A stretch of DNA of 54,352 nt from contig CALVWW010000008.1 of assembly GCA_944368155.1 (NCBI GenBank), positions 1-54,352 of the forward strand. The letters run 5' to 3'. Below are positions 45,514 through 53,428 of the stretch, piece by piece. How positions within the stretch are numbered: the stretch's first letter is position 1; each line of letters starts with the position of its first letter. This DNA is from an uncultured Clostridia bacterium (GTDB lineage: Bacteria; Bacillota; Clostridia; Christensenellales; Borkfalkiaceae). The translations under genes and the position numbers were made by a program. The notes beneath the pieces were generated by a model that saw only the letters and a list, made by a program, of their open reading frames with translations, was not told where the DNA came from and made no database searches.

Positions 45514-45621
45514 TTTAAAGCGGGCAGATTGCGGCAAAATCAAGGCAAAGCCCGCAGGACGTGCCAGGCGGCACGTTCAAGGACTTTAACGCTGATAGTG
45601 CTGCGATATCCCCGCTTTAAA
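45514..45621. repeat. Long structured palindrome, possible structured RNA
   Basis: Outer arms TTTAAAGCGGG and CCCGCTTTAAA are perfectly complementary. Inside, ATTGCGGCA can pair with TGCTGCGAT through two G-U pairs, and the apex GACGTGCC/GGCACGTT pairs around AGGC. Nested pairing with wobble pairs suggests RNA rather than DNA symmetry. Confidence 0.5.
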
Positions 45622-45770
45622 TCGGATTCGCTTTGCTCCCTTGCAGTATATCTACAGAAATTAACTTATGTTTTCACAAGGTTGTACTATTCTGTTTTAT
45701 ACAAAGCAGAAGAAAACTGACGGCAAGATTTCTCCTCTCGCTTCGCTCGGTCGAAATGACAATTATTGTA

Positions 45771-45804
45771 TAAAATTCCGCACAGCGGCCTGTGCGGAAT
45801 TTTA
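45771..45804. terminator. Perfect 15-bp hairpin
   Basis: TAAAATTCCGCACAG, loop CGGC, and complement. A/T flanks on both sides make it a possible bidirectional terminator. Confidence 0.5.
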
Positions 45805-45865
45805 ATGGATGCCCCTTGAAGAAACGAGCAAGACGAGGCGCACGAGGAAAACCTGAAGGAGCTTA

Positions 45866-46016
45866 TTATTTATTAAAATAAATAACGTGCGCCAGCAGGG
45901 TTTCCCTGCGCCAGCGCGACTCAATTTGTCGCGAAAGCGAGCTCACTGGAAGTGAATTGCCGCGATTATATAAATGCGGGCCCTTAAAAATCGCGGCAAG
46001 AGAAACTTAGTTTCTC
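45866..46016 (+). ncRNA. Row of five hairpins, candidate small RNA or repeat mosaic
   Basis: Consecutive stems are TTATTTATT/AATAAATAA (45866-45885), GCAGGG/CCCTGC (45895-45909), CGCGAC/GTCGCG (45915-45933), TTGCCGCGATT/AATCGCGGCAA (45957-45999) and GAGAAAC/GTTTCTC (46000-46016), followed by a terminator. No promoter is clear, so ncRNA status is speculative. Confidence 0.3.
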
Positions 46017-46025
46017 CGCCTCACG

Positions 46026-46058
46026 AAAAATGCCGAGCACGGCCTGCTCGGCATTTTT
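46026..46058. terminator. Terminator after the ABC exporter operon
   Basis: AAAAATGCCGAGCA, loop CGGCC, complement, with U-tracts in both directions. Confidence 0.85.
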
Positions 46059-46065
46059 GTGAAGT

Positions 46066-48066
46066 TTATTCTAATTCAAACGCGCCGGTATACAGCTGAT
46101 AATAAACTCCCTTCTGCTCGATGAGCTGGTCGTGCGTGCCGCGCTCGATAATGCGGCCGTGGTCGAGCACCATTATCGCCTGGCTGTTGCGCACTGTGGA
46201 AAGGCGGTGGGCAATGACAAATACCGTGCGGCCCTCCATGAGTTTATCCATGCCCTGCTCTATGAGCTTTTCGGTACGCGTATCTATCGAGGAGGTCGCC
46301 TCGTCGAGAATTAGCACGGGGCATTCCGAAACCATCGCTCGCGCTATTGCAAGCAGCTGACGCTGGCCCTGAGAAAGGTTGGCGCCGTCGCCTTTAATCA
46401 TGGTGTTGTATCCCTCGGGCAGATGCGATATAAAGTAATCTGCATTTGCAAGCTTAGCCGCCGAAATACACTCCTCGTCGGTGGCATTCAATCTGCCGTA
46501 GCGGATATTGTCCATAACAGTACCCGTAAAGAGGTGGGTATCCTGCAAAACTATGCCGAGCGAGCGGCGCAAATCGTCCTTATTTATGCTCTTGATATCG
46601 AGGCCGTCATACGTTATCGAGCCGGACTGAATATCGTAGAATCTGTTTATGAGGTTGGTGATGGTAGTCTTTCCTGCGCCGGTGGCTCCCACAAAGGCAA
46701 TCTTCTGTCCGGGCTTTGCATACAGGGAAATATCCTTTAGAATAATCTTTTCCTGCGTATAGCCGAAGATTACGTCTTTGAAACGTATATCGCCGCGCAG
46801 GGGAATATATGAGAACGAACCGTCTTCTTCGGGCTTTTTCCAACTCCATTTCTCTACGCCGCCTTCCCCGTATACAAGGGTGATGTTGCCGCCCTTATCT
46901 TCGTGAGGAGTATCGAAAATTTCGAATATGCGCTCTGCACCCGCAAGACCCATAACAATGGCATTGAACTGCTGCGTCACCTGCTGCACCGGTTGGTTGA
47001 ACGAGCGTATGAGAGTAAGGAATGATATAAGCATGGCTATGTCTTCCGGTTCTGTCGTTAGACCGCCGTTGCCTCCGCTGGCCACACTGTAGAGCGAGAG
47101 TGCTGCCACGCTGCCGTCCATGATGAGCACTGCGCCCACTATTGCCACAATTACATACTGGAAGTAACTTAAGATATTCGACATAGGGCCAAGCATGTTG
47201 GTGAGCTGGTTTGCCCTCGTGCCGCTTATTCTGAGTTCTTCATTTATAGCCTTGAAGTTCTCCCTCGCCTTATTTTCGTGGCAGAATACCTTTATTACCT
47301 TCTGCCCTTCCATCATCTCTTCGACATAGCCGTTTACCTTGCCGATAGATACCTGCTGCTTTAAGAACTGGCGCGACGATTCCGTGCCTATAACCTTTAT
47401 GCATACGACGTTTATGCTCATGATAACGAGCATTACAAGCGTTAAAGTAAAACTCATAAATATCATGCACAGAAGCACAACAACTATCGTAACCACAGCG
47501 GAAATCATCTGAGGTATCGACTGCGAGAGCATCTGGCGGAGAGTATCCACGTCGTTTGTGTAGCGGCTCATAAGTTCGCCGTGGGTGTGCGTATCGAAAT
47601 ACATGAGCGGCAGGCGCTGCATGTTGGAGAACATATCGTTGCGCATGCGCTTTAATGCGCCCTGCGCGATGAAGAGCATGAGTCTGTTATATGAGAACGT
47701 AGATACAACGCCCGCAACATAAACGCATGCGACGGTTATTATCCAATTTATGAGTTCGGAATACGGCGCTCCTGCAGCCACGTTTGCAATTGCAGTAATT
47801 ACATATGTGAGAAGGAATGAGCCGACCGCTCCCGCCGCCGAAGAGAGGAAAATTAAAATTATCAGCATCACCGCGGCAAACTTATTGGTGAAAGTATAGG
47901 AGAGAAGCCTCTTCAAAACCTTTATGGGGTTATCGGGACCGGAGCCCTTTATTTTTGCCACCCTTCTGCCGCTCTCTGTGCCGTGCTGTTGCACGCGCCT
48001 CTTCATGTCGGCGTCGAGATTTTTATACTGCTCTTTTACCGAAGGTTCTTTAACTTTCTTAGCCAT
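46066..48066 (-). CDS. Heterodimeric ABC exporter half, consensus NBD
   Basis: The 666-residue protein has a six-helix type-1 exporter membrane domain (about 50-360) and an NBD with Walker A GATGAGKTT, signature LSQGQRQ and Walker B LILDEATSS with the catalytic Glu. An N-terminal cytoplasmic extension of about 45 charged residues precedes the first helix. GGAGGTGA lies five bases before ATG 48066, inside the end of the upstream gene (8-base overlap). With its partner it resembles BmrCD and TM287/288 multidrug exporters. Confidence 0.92.
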   Translation of the reverse strand: MAKKVKEPSVKEQYKNLDADMKRRVQQHGTESGRRVAKIKGSGPDNPIKVLKRLLSYTFTNKFAAVMLIILIFLSSAAGAVGSFLLTYVITAIANVAAGAPYSELINWIITVACVYVAGVVSTFSYNRLMLFIAQGALKRMRNDMFSNMQRLPLMYFDTHTHGELMSRYTNDVDTLRQMLSQSIPQMISAVVTIVVVLLCMIFMSFTLTLVMLVIMSINVVCIKVIGTESSRQFLKQQVSIGKVNGYVEEMMEGQKVIKVFCHENKARENFKAINEELRISGTRANQLTNMLGPMSNILSYFQYVIVAIVGAVLIMDGSVAALSLYSVASGGNGGLTTEPEDIAMLISFLTLIRSFNQPVQQVTQQFNAIVMGLAGAERIFEIFDTPHEDKGGNITLVYGEGGVEKWSWKKPEEDGSFSYIPLRGDIRFKDVIFGYTQEKIILKDISLYAKPGQKIAFVGATGAGKTTITNLINRFYDIQSGSITYDGLDIKSINKDDLRRSLGIVLQDTHLFTGTVMDNIRYGRLNATDEECISAAKLANADYFISHLPEGYNTMIKGDGANLSQGQRQLLAIARAMVSECPVLILDEATSSIDTRTEKLIEQGMDKLMEGRTVFVIAHRLSTVRNSQAIMVLDHGRIIERGTHDQLIEQKGVYYQLYTGAFELE

Positions 48067-49828
48067 TATTTTCACCTCCGTCCTCTTCTTCGCCCTTGCC
48101 CTTCACCTGAGAAAGGTATACTTCCTGATATATTTCGTTACCGGCCAGCAACTCTTCATGGGTACCGAGGCCGACAATCTTACCCTCATCGAGCACGATA
48201 ATTCTGTCGGCGTCCTCAACGGAGGCAACTCGCTGGGCAATTATTATCTTTGTAACTTCGGGCGCATGAGTGCGGAGCGCCTGCCTTATCATGGCGTCCG
48301 TCTTTGTGTCGACAGCCGAAGTGGAGTCGTCAAATATTATTATTTTTGGCTTTCTGAGGAGTGCGCGCGCTATGCACAGTCTCTGCTTCTGTCCGCCCGA
48401 TACGTTTACGCCGCCCTGCCCGAGGTCATAGTTATAGCCGCCGGGAAGCTGCTGAATAAACTCGTCGGCGCAGGCCTGCCTGCATGCCTCCTCTATCTCT
48501 TCCTGCGTAGCGTTTTCATCGCCCCAACGGAGATTCTCTATCACCGTACCCGAGAACAGCACGTTCTTTTGCAGAACCATTGCAACTTCTGAACGGAGGG
48601 TGTCGAGGTTGTAGTCTTTTACGTCTACGCCGCCCACCTTTACGGTGCCTGCCGCCGCATCATATAATCTTGGAATGAGCGAAACGAGCGAAGATTTGCC
48701 CGAACCTGTGGCGCCTATTATGCCTATCGTTTCGCCTGACTTTATATGAAGATTGATATTGTCGAGCACGGTGACGTCGGCCTTTTGCAGGTACGACATG
48801 GATACGTCTTCGAAATCGATAGAGCCGTCTTTGACCTCGAATACGGGAGCCTTGGGTTTGGGAAGAGTTGTCTTTTCTTCAAGCACTTCGGCAATACGGT
48901 CCATAGAGCCCTTGGAGAGCGATATGTACTGCAGGCACATTGCAACGAGCATTACCGCAGTGAGAATCTGCGTCATATACTGAAGAAGTGCGGTGAGATT
49001 CTCAATCTCAAGGCCCGTGTTGCCAGCTATTATAGCATTGCCGCCGACAAGGAGCAGAAGAATCATAGCGACATAAATAACGCCCTGAACCACGGGAGTG
49101 AGCCAGTTCAAAAGCTTCTCTGCCTTTACGGCGTAATCGTAAACGTCGCCGACAGCCTTGCGCATCTTTTCCATTTCATGCTCTTCACGCACATACGACT
49201 TTACAACTCTTATGGCGGTGAGGTCCTCCTGAACGACGCGGTTTAAATCGTCATACTTTCTGAACATAATGCGGAAAGGTTTTGCGACCTTAACCATAAT
49301 AACCGCCACTATGATGCCGAGAATGACAGCAGCAACAATAAATATGCCGCCCATCGTGGGGGATATTATGAAAGTCATTACTGTTGCCATTATGAAGAGC
49401 ACCGGCGCACGCACCAGCATTCGGATACACATCTGGTAAGCGAGCTGAACATTGCTCACGTCGGTTGTGATTCGCGTAATCAAACTTGCCGTTGAAAAAT
49501 TATCGATATTGGCAAACGAATATGTCTGGATATTGTCGTACATATCGTAGCGAAGATTAGCGGCGAACCCCGCCGAAGCCTTTGAAGCAAGCCGTCCGCC
49601 CATAATGCCGCAGAACAGCGCAAACGCAGCGCAGGCAAGCATAGCAAGGCCATACCACAGTATGTCCATATTGAATACGCCGGGCTGCATCTGTCTGATA
49701 GCCCCAAGCAGGTATTGCATCAGGAATGGAATAGCTATTTCCATGGCAGCCTCGCCTATCATAACGACGGGCGTGAGAATGGACACGGTTTTATACTGCT
49801 TTACGCTCTTTAAAAGTGTTTTTACCAT
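48059..49828 (-). CDS. Heterodimeric ABC exporter half, degenerate NBD
   Basis: A 589-residue half-transporter with six membrane helices (about 15-320) and NBD motifs Walker A GATGSGKSS, signature VSGGQKQR and Walker B IIIFDDSTSA. The catalytic Glu after Walker B is Asp, the hallmark of the inactive site in heterodimeric exporters; the partner's altered LSQGQ signature fits the same degenerate site. AGGAG precedes the ATG. It follows the marR gene by about 70 bases. Confidence 0.92.
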   Translation of the reverse strand: MVKTLLKSVKQYKTVSILTPVVMIGEAAMEIAIPFLMQYLLGAIRQMQPGVFNMDILWYGLAMLACAAFALFCGIMGGRLASKASAGFAANLRYDMYDNIQTYSFANIDNFSTASLITRITTDVSNVQLAYQMCIRMLVRAPVLFIMATVMTFIISPTMGGIFIVAAVILGIIVAVIMVKVAKPFRIMFRKYDDLNRVVQEDLTAIRVVKSYVREEHEMEKMRKAVGDVYDYAVKAEKLLNWLTPVVQGVIYVAMILLLLVGGNAIIAGNTGLEIENLTALLQYMTQILTAVMLVAMCLQYISLSKGSMDRIAEVLEEKTTLPKPKAPVFEVKDGSIDFEDVSMSYLQKADVTVLDNINLHIKSGETIGIIGATGSGKSSLVSLIPRLYDAAAGTVKVGGVDVKDYNLDTLRSEVAMVLQKNVLFSGTVIENLRWGDENATQEEIEEACRQACADEFIQQLPGGYNYDLGQGGVNVSGGQKQRLCIARALLRKPKIIIFDDSTSAVDTKTDAMIRQALRTHAPEVTKIIIAQRVASVEDADRIIVLDEGKIVGLGTHEELLAGNEIYQEVYLSQVKGKGEEEDGGENNG

Positions 49829-49896
49829 TCAAATAAACTCCTGTTTTACTCCTTTAATTTATCAGAACCTGCGGCGCAAATTCCGCAGAAATCTGT

Positions 49897-50328
49897 CTAT
49901 TCATTTATGTGGTTGAAAATTTTTATAAGGAGAGTTTTTAACTGTTCCTGTTCCCCGTCGGTAAGCGCGTCCTGAATTATTGCATCGCACTTATCCATGA
50001 GTTCACGGTTCTTTTTGCAGAGCTCCTCCCCCTTCGGAGTGAGTTCTATAAACTTTGTACGGTTGTCGCCCTCTGCAAACGAACGCGTAACATAGCCGCC
50101 AGAAGTCAGATTTGCAAGCATTGCAGAAACCGATGAAGGGCGCAGATTGAGTTCATGCTCAACATCGCGCTGGCACACGCTTTTGCCCTGAATGGAGCTT
50201 CTGTGCACAAATACAAGCGCCTGAAGCTGCGCGCCCGTTATTCCGAAAGAGGAGAGATTTTCGCTGTTACGCCTCTCCATCTCTCTGTTTACATAGCACA
50301 TTAAACCAAAGAGTCGCCTGTTTTCCAA
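49897..50328 (-). CDS. MarR-family transcriptional regulator
   Basis: A 143-residue winged-helix protein: CQRDVEHELNLRPSSVSAMLANLTSGGYVTRS is the DNA-binding helix pair, FAEGDNRTKFIELTPKG the wing. It starts with TTG after AAGGGGG. It lies directly upstream of the exporter operon on the same strand with a consensus promoter and an inverted repeat over the start site, so it probably represses itself and the exporter. Confidence 0.9.
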   Translation of the reverse strand: MENRRLFGLMCYVNREMERRNSENLSSFGITGAQLQALVFVHRSSIQGKSVCQRDVEHELNLRPSSVSAMLANLTSGGYVTRSFAEGDNRTKFIELTPKGEELCKKNRELMDKCDAIIQDALTDGEQEQLKTLLIKIFNHINE

Positions 50329-50388
50329 AGCCTTGCCCCCTTAAAAATTTTTTGCTCCCGCTCAGTCTGAAATCATCGGGTAAAATAG

Positions 50389-50408
50389 TTAGACAGCGAA
50401 CTGTTTGA
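50389..50408. promoter_or_regulatory. Candidate MarR operator
   Basis: TTAGACAG and CTGTTTGA (6 of 8 positions symmetric) flank CGAA, about a dozen bases downstream of the -10 box, where a bound repressor would block transcription. Confidence 0.5.
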
Positions 50409-50420
50409 GAACGAAGTTAT

Positions 50421-50448
50421 TTTATAATATACATCACTGCATTGTCAA
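50421..50448 (-). promoter_or_regulatory. Promoter of the marR-ABC exporter operon
   Basis: TTGACA (50443-50448) with TATAAA at 16 bases or TAAAAT at 18 on the minus strand. The rest of 50329-50599 is AT-rich without a gene. Confidence 0.75.
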
Positions 50449-50599
50449 GCGAATGAAAATAACTTTTTGCAAGCCTGCAATAAATGATAAAATCTGCATG
50501 CAATTTGTTATAAACAGTATAAAACATTAAAACCGGCATATGAAACATTAAATAGGAAAAATAAAAGCAAGAAAAGATACCATTTGACTGCAAATTTGC

Positions 50600-50628
50600 T
50601 TGCCATAAATTAAAACGTATGATATAAT
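50600..50628 (+). promoter_or_regulatory. Promoter of tRNA-Glu
   Basis: TTGCCA, 17 bases, TATAAT. Confidence 0.8.
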
Positions 50629-50648
50629 CAACACCGTTGAAAAATTGT

Positions 50649-50723
50649 GGCCTTGTGGTCAAGCGGCTAAGACGGAGCCCTCTCAAGGCTCAATCCCGGG
50701 TTCGATTCCCGGCAAGGTCACCA
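50649..50723 (+). tRNA. tRNA-Glu (anticodon CTC)
   Basis: The acceptor stem GGCCTTG pairs with CAAGGTC (one G-U). The anticodon stem GAGCC/GGCTC holds loop CTCTCAA with anticodon CTC (Glu, GAG codons). The T-arm CCGGGTTCGATTCCCGG is standard, and ACCA is encoded. It marks the border between conserved chromosome and the accessory segment to the right. Confidence 0.95.
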
Positions 50724-50730
50724 AACAAGT

Positions 50731-50772
50731 TAAAGGCGAACCCGTTTCCATTAGGAGACGGATTCGCCTTTA
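50731..50772 (+). terminator. Terminator after tRNA-Glu
   Basis: TAAAGGCGAA and TTCGCCTTTA with an inner stem CCGTTTCC/GGAGACGG (one G-U) around ATTA. Confidence 0.75.
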
Positions 50773-50796
50773 AAGTATATTTACAAGGAGAAAGCC

Positions 50797-51243
50797 ATGG
50801 ACAATGCGATTACTTTGTTAATGAAAAGACTAATTAAAGATGATTATTTAGATTGTTTAGCTGGAACTATTACATTTTCAGACGATGGGTGTAAATTAGA
50901 AGAACGGGGTGGGGTTTATGGTATAGCTGTTGAATTAGCGGATGATGAAAAAAAAGATTTTTTTGAGAAACATAATCGAAATTCATCTTTAAGTTTTAAT
51001 GAATGGAAGCCTATAGACGGAAATATTTATCCGTTATATTGGGGTAAAGATAGCAATCTAGGATTTCGGTTGTATGACCATACAAAAAGTCGTAAATCAA
51101 CGGCTACCCTGCAATTAAACAGTCGCAAGTATCTTAATAGTAGAAAAGTAATTTATGGTGCAATATTATGTAAAAATATTGCTAAAAACGAAAAATTATT
51201 AAGAGATAATTATCCGGATATATTCAAAAACAAGAAATTGTAA
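50797..51243 (+). CDS. Hypothetical protein, possibly GIY-YIG-like
   Basis: The 148-residue protein has AAGGAG nine bases before the ATG. It is AT-rich compared with the chromosome, which suggests transfer. IYPLYWGKDSNLGFRLYDH recalls the core of GIY-YIG nucleases (second strand, then a Gly-Lys and an Arg-Leu-His helix), but the first GIY motif is only loosely represented by GGVYGIAV. No confident family. It is the first gene after the tRNA. Confidence 0.6.
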   Translation: MDNAITLLMKRLIKDDYLDCLAGTITFSDDGCKLEERGGVYGIAVELADDEKKDFFEKHNRNSSLSFNEWKPIDGNIYPLYWGKDSNLGFRLYDHTKSRKSTATLQLNSRKYLNSRKVIYGAILCKNIAKNEKLLRDNYPDIFKNKKL

Positions 51244-51246
51244 AAA

Positions 51247-51276
51247 CGGCGGGGGCTTCGCATGAAGTCCCCGCCG
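51247..51276 (-). terminator. Terminator at the end of the mob region
   Basis: CGGCGGGG-CTTC stem around GCAT; on the minus strand it is followed by TTTTTA (51242-51246). Confidence 0.7.
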
Positions 51277-51293
51277 CTGCCGTTGATCAAGGT

Positions 51294-51390
51294 TTATGAA
51301 TTTCGGCGCAACCTGATGATCTGATAAATAGACTTATATTCCGCAACGCATTCAAGCGGCGGCCCCTTACCGTATTTTTTTCACGGTCAT
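51294..51390 (-). pseudogene. Short frame interrupted at an A7 run
   Basis: ATG 51390 gives MTVKK then stops. Removing one base from the A7 run gives a 31-residue protein continuing YGKGPPLECVAEYKSIYQII to TAA at 51294. It could be a decayed gene, a slippage product or chance. No ribosome site is strong. Confidence 0.3.
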
Positions 51391-51405
51391 CCGAATCGGA
51401 TATTC

Positions 51406-51567
51406 TTACTTGCGATTTGGCTGTAAAGCGCGTTCTGCCTGCCACTTTTCAAACTCCCGTTGGTTTTCCTCGTCCGCCATATAGGCGCGGATCGCGGGCA
51501 GCAGAAGCCGCGCGAGCGAGTCAAGCTCGCAGTTTGAAGTGCCTGTCGTTTTGTTTCTTCTCGCCAT
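51406..51567 (-). CDS. Small protein downstream of the relaxase
   Basis: A 53-residue frame beginning MARRNKTTGTSNCELDSLAR and ending in a basic tail. GGGGA precedes the ATG. It lies 58 bases after mobV on the same strand. The charged helical middle (ADEENQREFEKWQAER) fits a small accessory protein of mobilizable elements. Family not recognised. Confidence 0.55.
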   Translation of the reverse strand: MARRNKTTGTSNCELDSLARLLLPAIRAYMADEENQREFEKWQAERALQPNRK

Positions 51568-51625
51568 TCCCCGTTGTTATGTAATTTGCTCGATCGCTTT
51601 TCTCCTTGTATTCGGTTATTCAGTT

Positions 51626-52669
51626 TTACTTTCCGCCGCGGGCGTTGCCGTTTGACTGGAACGACGGGGCGGAATTCTTTGCGCGTGACTTATTTAAGAG
51701 AGCGTCGAATTCGTCGGGATAGGCAGCGAGCATATCGCTTACCATCCCGAACGCCTGCTCCTTGCCTTTGGCACGCCGCTCGGCTTTCTGCAACTGCTCG
51801 AATAGGTCGCTGCGGTCGCGGTCGGCGATAACCTTCGATTGCCGCAGTGCGACGTTCTCCGTGCGAAGAGCAGATAGTTCTTCCTCGGCTTGCCGCTTTC
51901 GCTTCGGCGTGGGCTTGTTGCGCTCCGCCTCGATACTCTGCACGATGGCGTCCAGATACTCCTGCGCTTGTTGTTTGGCTTTTACCGCCGTCTGTTCTGC
52001 CTGCGATACGATTCCATCCGCATGAATTCGCGCGATCTTAACTTTTCGCTCGGCATTGTGGTCAGCTTCGGCAATGATGTCGCTTGCTTTCCCGCGCGCC
52101 TGCTCGACGATCTTCTTCGCCTTGAATTCCGCCGTGTCAAGGTGTTTTGCCTGACTTCCTTCTTTGCCGCGCTGCAAATTCCATTTCGCGCCGACTTCTC
52201 GATGCAGGTCTGTCTGCAATGCGGTAAGCGCCTTCCTGTCAAACAGCTTCTTCGCGCACAGTCTGCCGTCCGCAATGGGAATTAAATTCAGGTGCAGGTG
52301 CGGCGTGGTTTCGTCCGTATGGACAACGGCAGAAATGATATTGTCCTCGCCGTAGTGCTCCGAAAAGAAGCGGGTGCACTCGGCAAAGAATTGCTGTTGC
52401 TCGCTCGGCGATAGCTCGCCAAAGAATTTCCTGTCCGAGCCCACGACGAAGGAACACATCAGCACGGCATCCTTGCGCACTTTGGTCGGCAAGTCGAGAG
52501 TTTTGATCTTATCGTTGATGAACTGCGTGTAGCTGCGCTGACGCTTGACAATGTGGTAGTTTCCGCTCGTGCGCCTTTTGTCTATCTGCGGATTGCTTGC
52601 TTGATAAGTTTCGTCGCGCTCGTTCTCCCGTTCGACGGGCGCAATGTCCGTCTTGTGATACTTTTTCAT
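51626..52669 (-). CDS. mobV: MobV-family relaxase (Mob/Pre)
   Basis: The 347-residue protein has the MobV motif as HTDETTPHLHLNLIP (about 117-131, metal-binding histidines), with NPQIDKRRTSGNYHIV near the N-terminus. After about residue 190 it is a long coiled coil (KIVEQARGKASDIIAEAD and on). MobV relaxases nick oriT to start transfer with help from a conjugative element. The N-terminus is shorter than in pMV158 MobM, and the usual first residues (SYAVMR-like) are not obvious, so the protein may be divergent. The oriT lies 65 bases upstream. Confidence 0.88.
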   Translation of the reverse strand: MKKYHKTDIAPVERENERDETYQASNPQIDKRRTSGNYHIVKRQRSYTQFINDKIKTLDLPTKVRKDAVLMCSFVVGSDRKFFGELSPSEQQQFFAECTRFFSEHYGEDNIISAVVHTDETTPHLHLNLIPIADGRLCAKKLFDRKALTALQTDLHREVGAKWNLQRGKEGSQAKHLDTAEFKAKKIVEQARGKASDIIAEADHNAERKVKIARIHADGIVSQAEQTAVKAKQQAQEYLDAIVQSIEAERNKPTPKRKRQAEEELSALRTENVALRQSKVIADRDRSDLFEQLQKAERRAKGKEQAFGMVSDMLAAYPDEFDALLNKSRAKNSAPSFQSNGNARGGK

Positions 52670-52733
52670 GTGACAAACTAAATAGCTTATAGATTTATCT
52701 CCTTTGATTTTTCCTGTTAAAAAGCCTCGCAGA

Positions 52734-52775
52734 GCCCACTAAACTTCGGAACGAAGTATAGTGGGCTATACTTCT
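52734..52775 (+). other. oriT of the MobV/pMV158 type
   Basis: Two overlapping inverted repeats are visible. ACTTCG-GAA-CGAAGT is followed by GAAGTATAG-TGGG-CTATACTTC. This matches the pMV158 oriT layout, where AAAGTATAGTGTG is followed by TTATACTTT. By analogy the nick lies after TAGTGGG, between 52766 and 52767. AGCCCACTA/TAGTGGGCT (52734-52768) adds an outer alternative stem. Confidence 0.75.
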
Positions 52776-53374
52776 TCGTCGAACTCAAAAGCTCGACTGT
52801 GTTTTGTTTGCCGTTTTGCAACGGTTGCTTGCCGTTTGCTTTCCTTTCTACGGCGGTCTGATCGTTATTTGCTTTCTCATAACTTTTCTCCTAAATTTTA
52901 TGTTTCTAACTTTAACCCGCGCCAAAGAGGTATGGGTTCGATAGCTTAAAAAAGGATGCAAAAAAGCCGCTGACTGCTCTTTCCTCGTCACCGACTTTGA
53001 CCTTGTTTAGCGGTTTTTCTCCGCTCTATGGTGGTCAACCATTCTGTTAAGTTGTAAGGATGTTTCCGTCGCGGGGGCTGTATATTCCAAAAAAAGCGTA
53101 CACTTAAAAAAGCCCATCTCGGCGCGTTCTTAAACGAACAATGACAGCGGCGTACTTTCTAAAAATGCTTACAACTAAAAAAGCCTGTCATCGCGCGTCT
53201 TTTCAAACGGCTCGGGTGCGGCGCATGGTGCGCCGAAAACATCGCGGAGAACTTGCTCCGCACACGCGGAATGTATCCCTTCCGCGCAGCTCTCCCTATT
53301 GCAAGGAGATTCCTTCATGCCAACTCGACGGCATAATAAAAGAATACAGGCAGCTTTCCGCCTATATACTTTGC
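52776..53374 (-). other. Long leader of the mob operon without a clear gene
   Basis: Between the promoter at 53375-53403 and mobV nothing convincing is encoded. AGGAG followed by ATG at 52880 gives only ten codons. Read on the minus strand there are three GGCTTTTTT tracts (about 53184, 53112 and 52970), the last closing a CCGCT/AGCGG stem. Such a series resembles an attenuated leader. Confidence 0.45.
53096..53210. repeat. Imperfect direct repeat pair in the leader
   Basis: Units at 53096-53137 and 53167-53210 share, on the plus strand, GC-TACA-CT, AAAAAAGCC, TC and CGCG followed by AAACG. CTTACAAC at 53168-53175 also pairs with GTTGTAAG at 53051-53058. Confidence 0.5.
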
Positions 53375-53403
53375 ATTATATCATATAGACGCGGCGTTGT
53401 CAA
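53375..53403 (-). promoter_or_regulatory. Sigma-A promoter facing the mob operon
   Basis: TTGACA (53398-53403) and TATAAT (53375-53380) on the minus strand, 17-base spacer, full consensus. Confidence 0.85.
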
Positions 53404-53410
53404 CAAAATA

Positions 53411-53424
53411 CGAACGTATGTTTG
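53411..53424. promoter_or_regulatory. LexA-box-like site upstream of the mob promoter
   Basis: CGAACGTATGTTTG differs in few positions from the Bacillota SOS box CGAACATATGTTCG. It lies eight bases upstream of the -35 box. Only sequence similarity supports it. Confidence 0.35.
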
Positions 53425-53428
53425 TGAT

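Larger units (their letters stand above)
45415..46065. other. Hairpin-rich gene-free region between sigK and the ABC exporter
   Basis: No open frame is convincing on either strand. The region holds a 108-base long-range hairpin, a 15-bp hairpin and a row of six further stems (separate entries). The segment near 45735-45760 (CTTCGCTCGGTCGAAATGAC) has the look of dispersed intergenic repeats common in Clostridia genomes. It may be a composite of repeats or carry a small RNA. Confidence 0.6.

Noticed and set aside
53096-53210. Iterons of a plasmid replication origin
   Set aside because: Only two imperfect copies, no Rep gene seen, and they lie in a transcribed leader.
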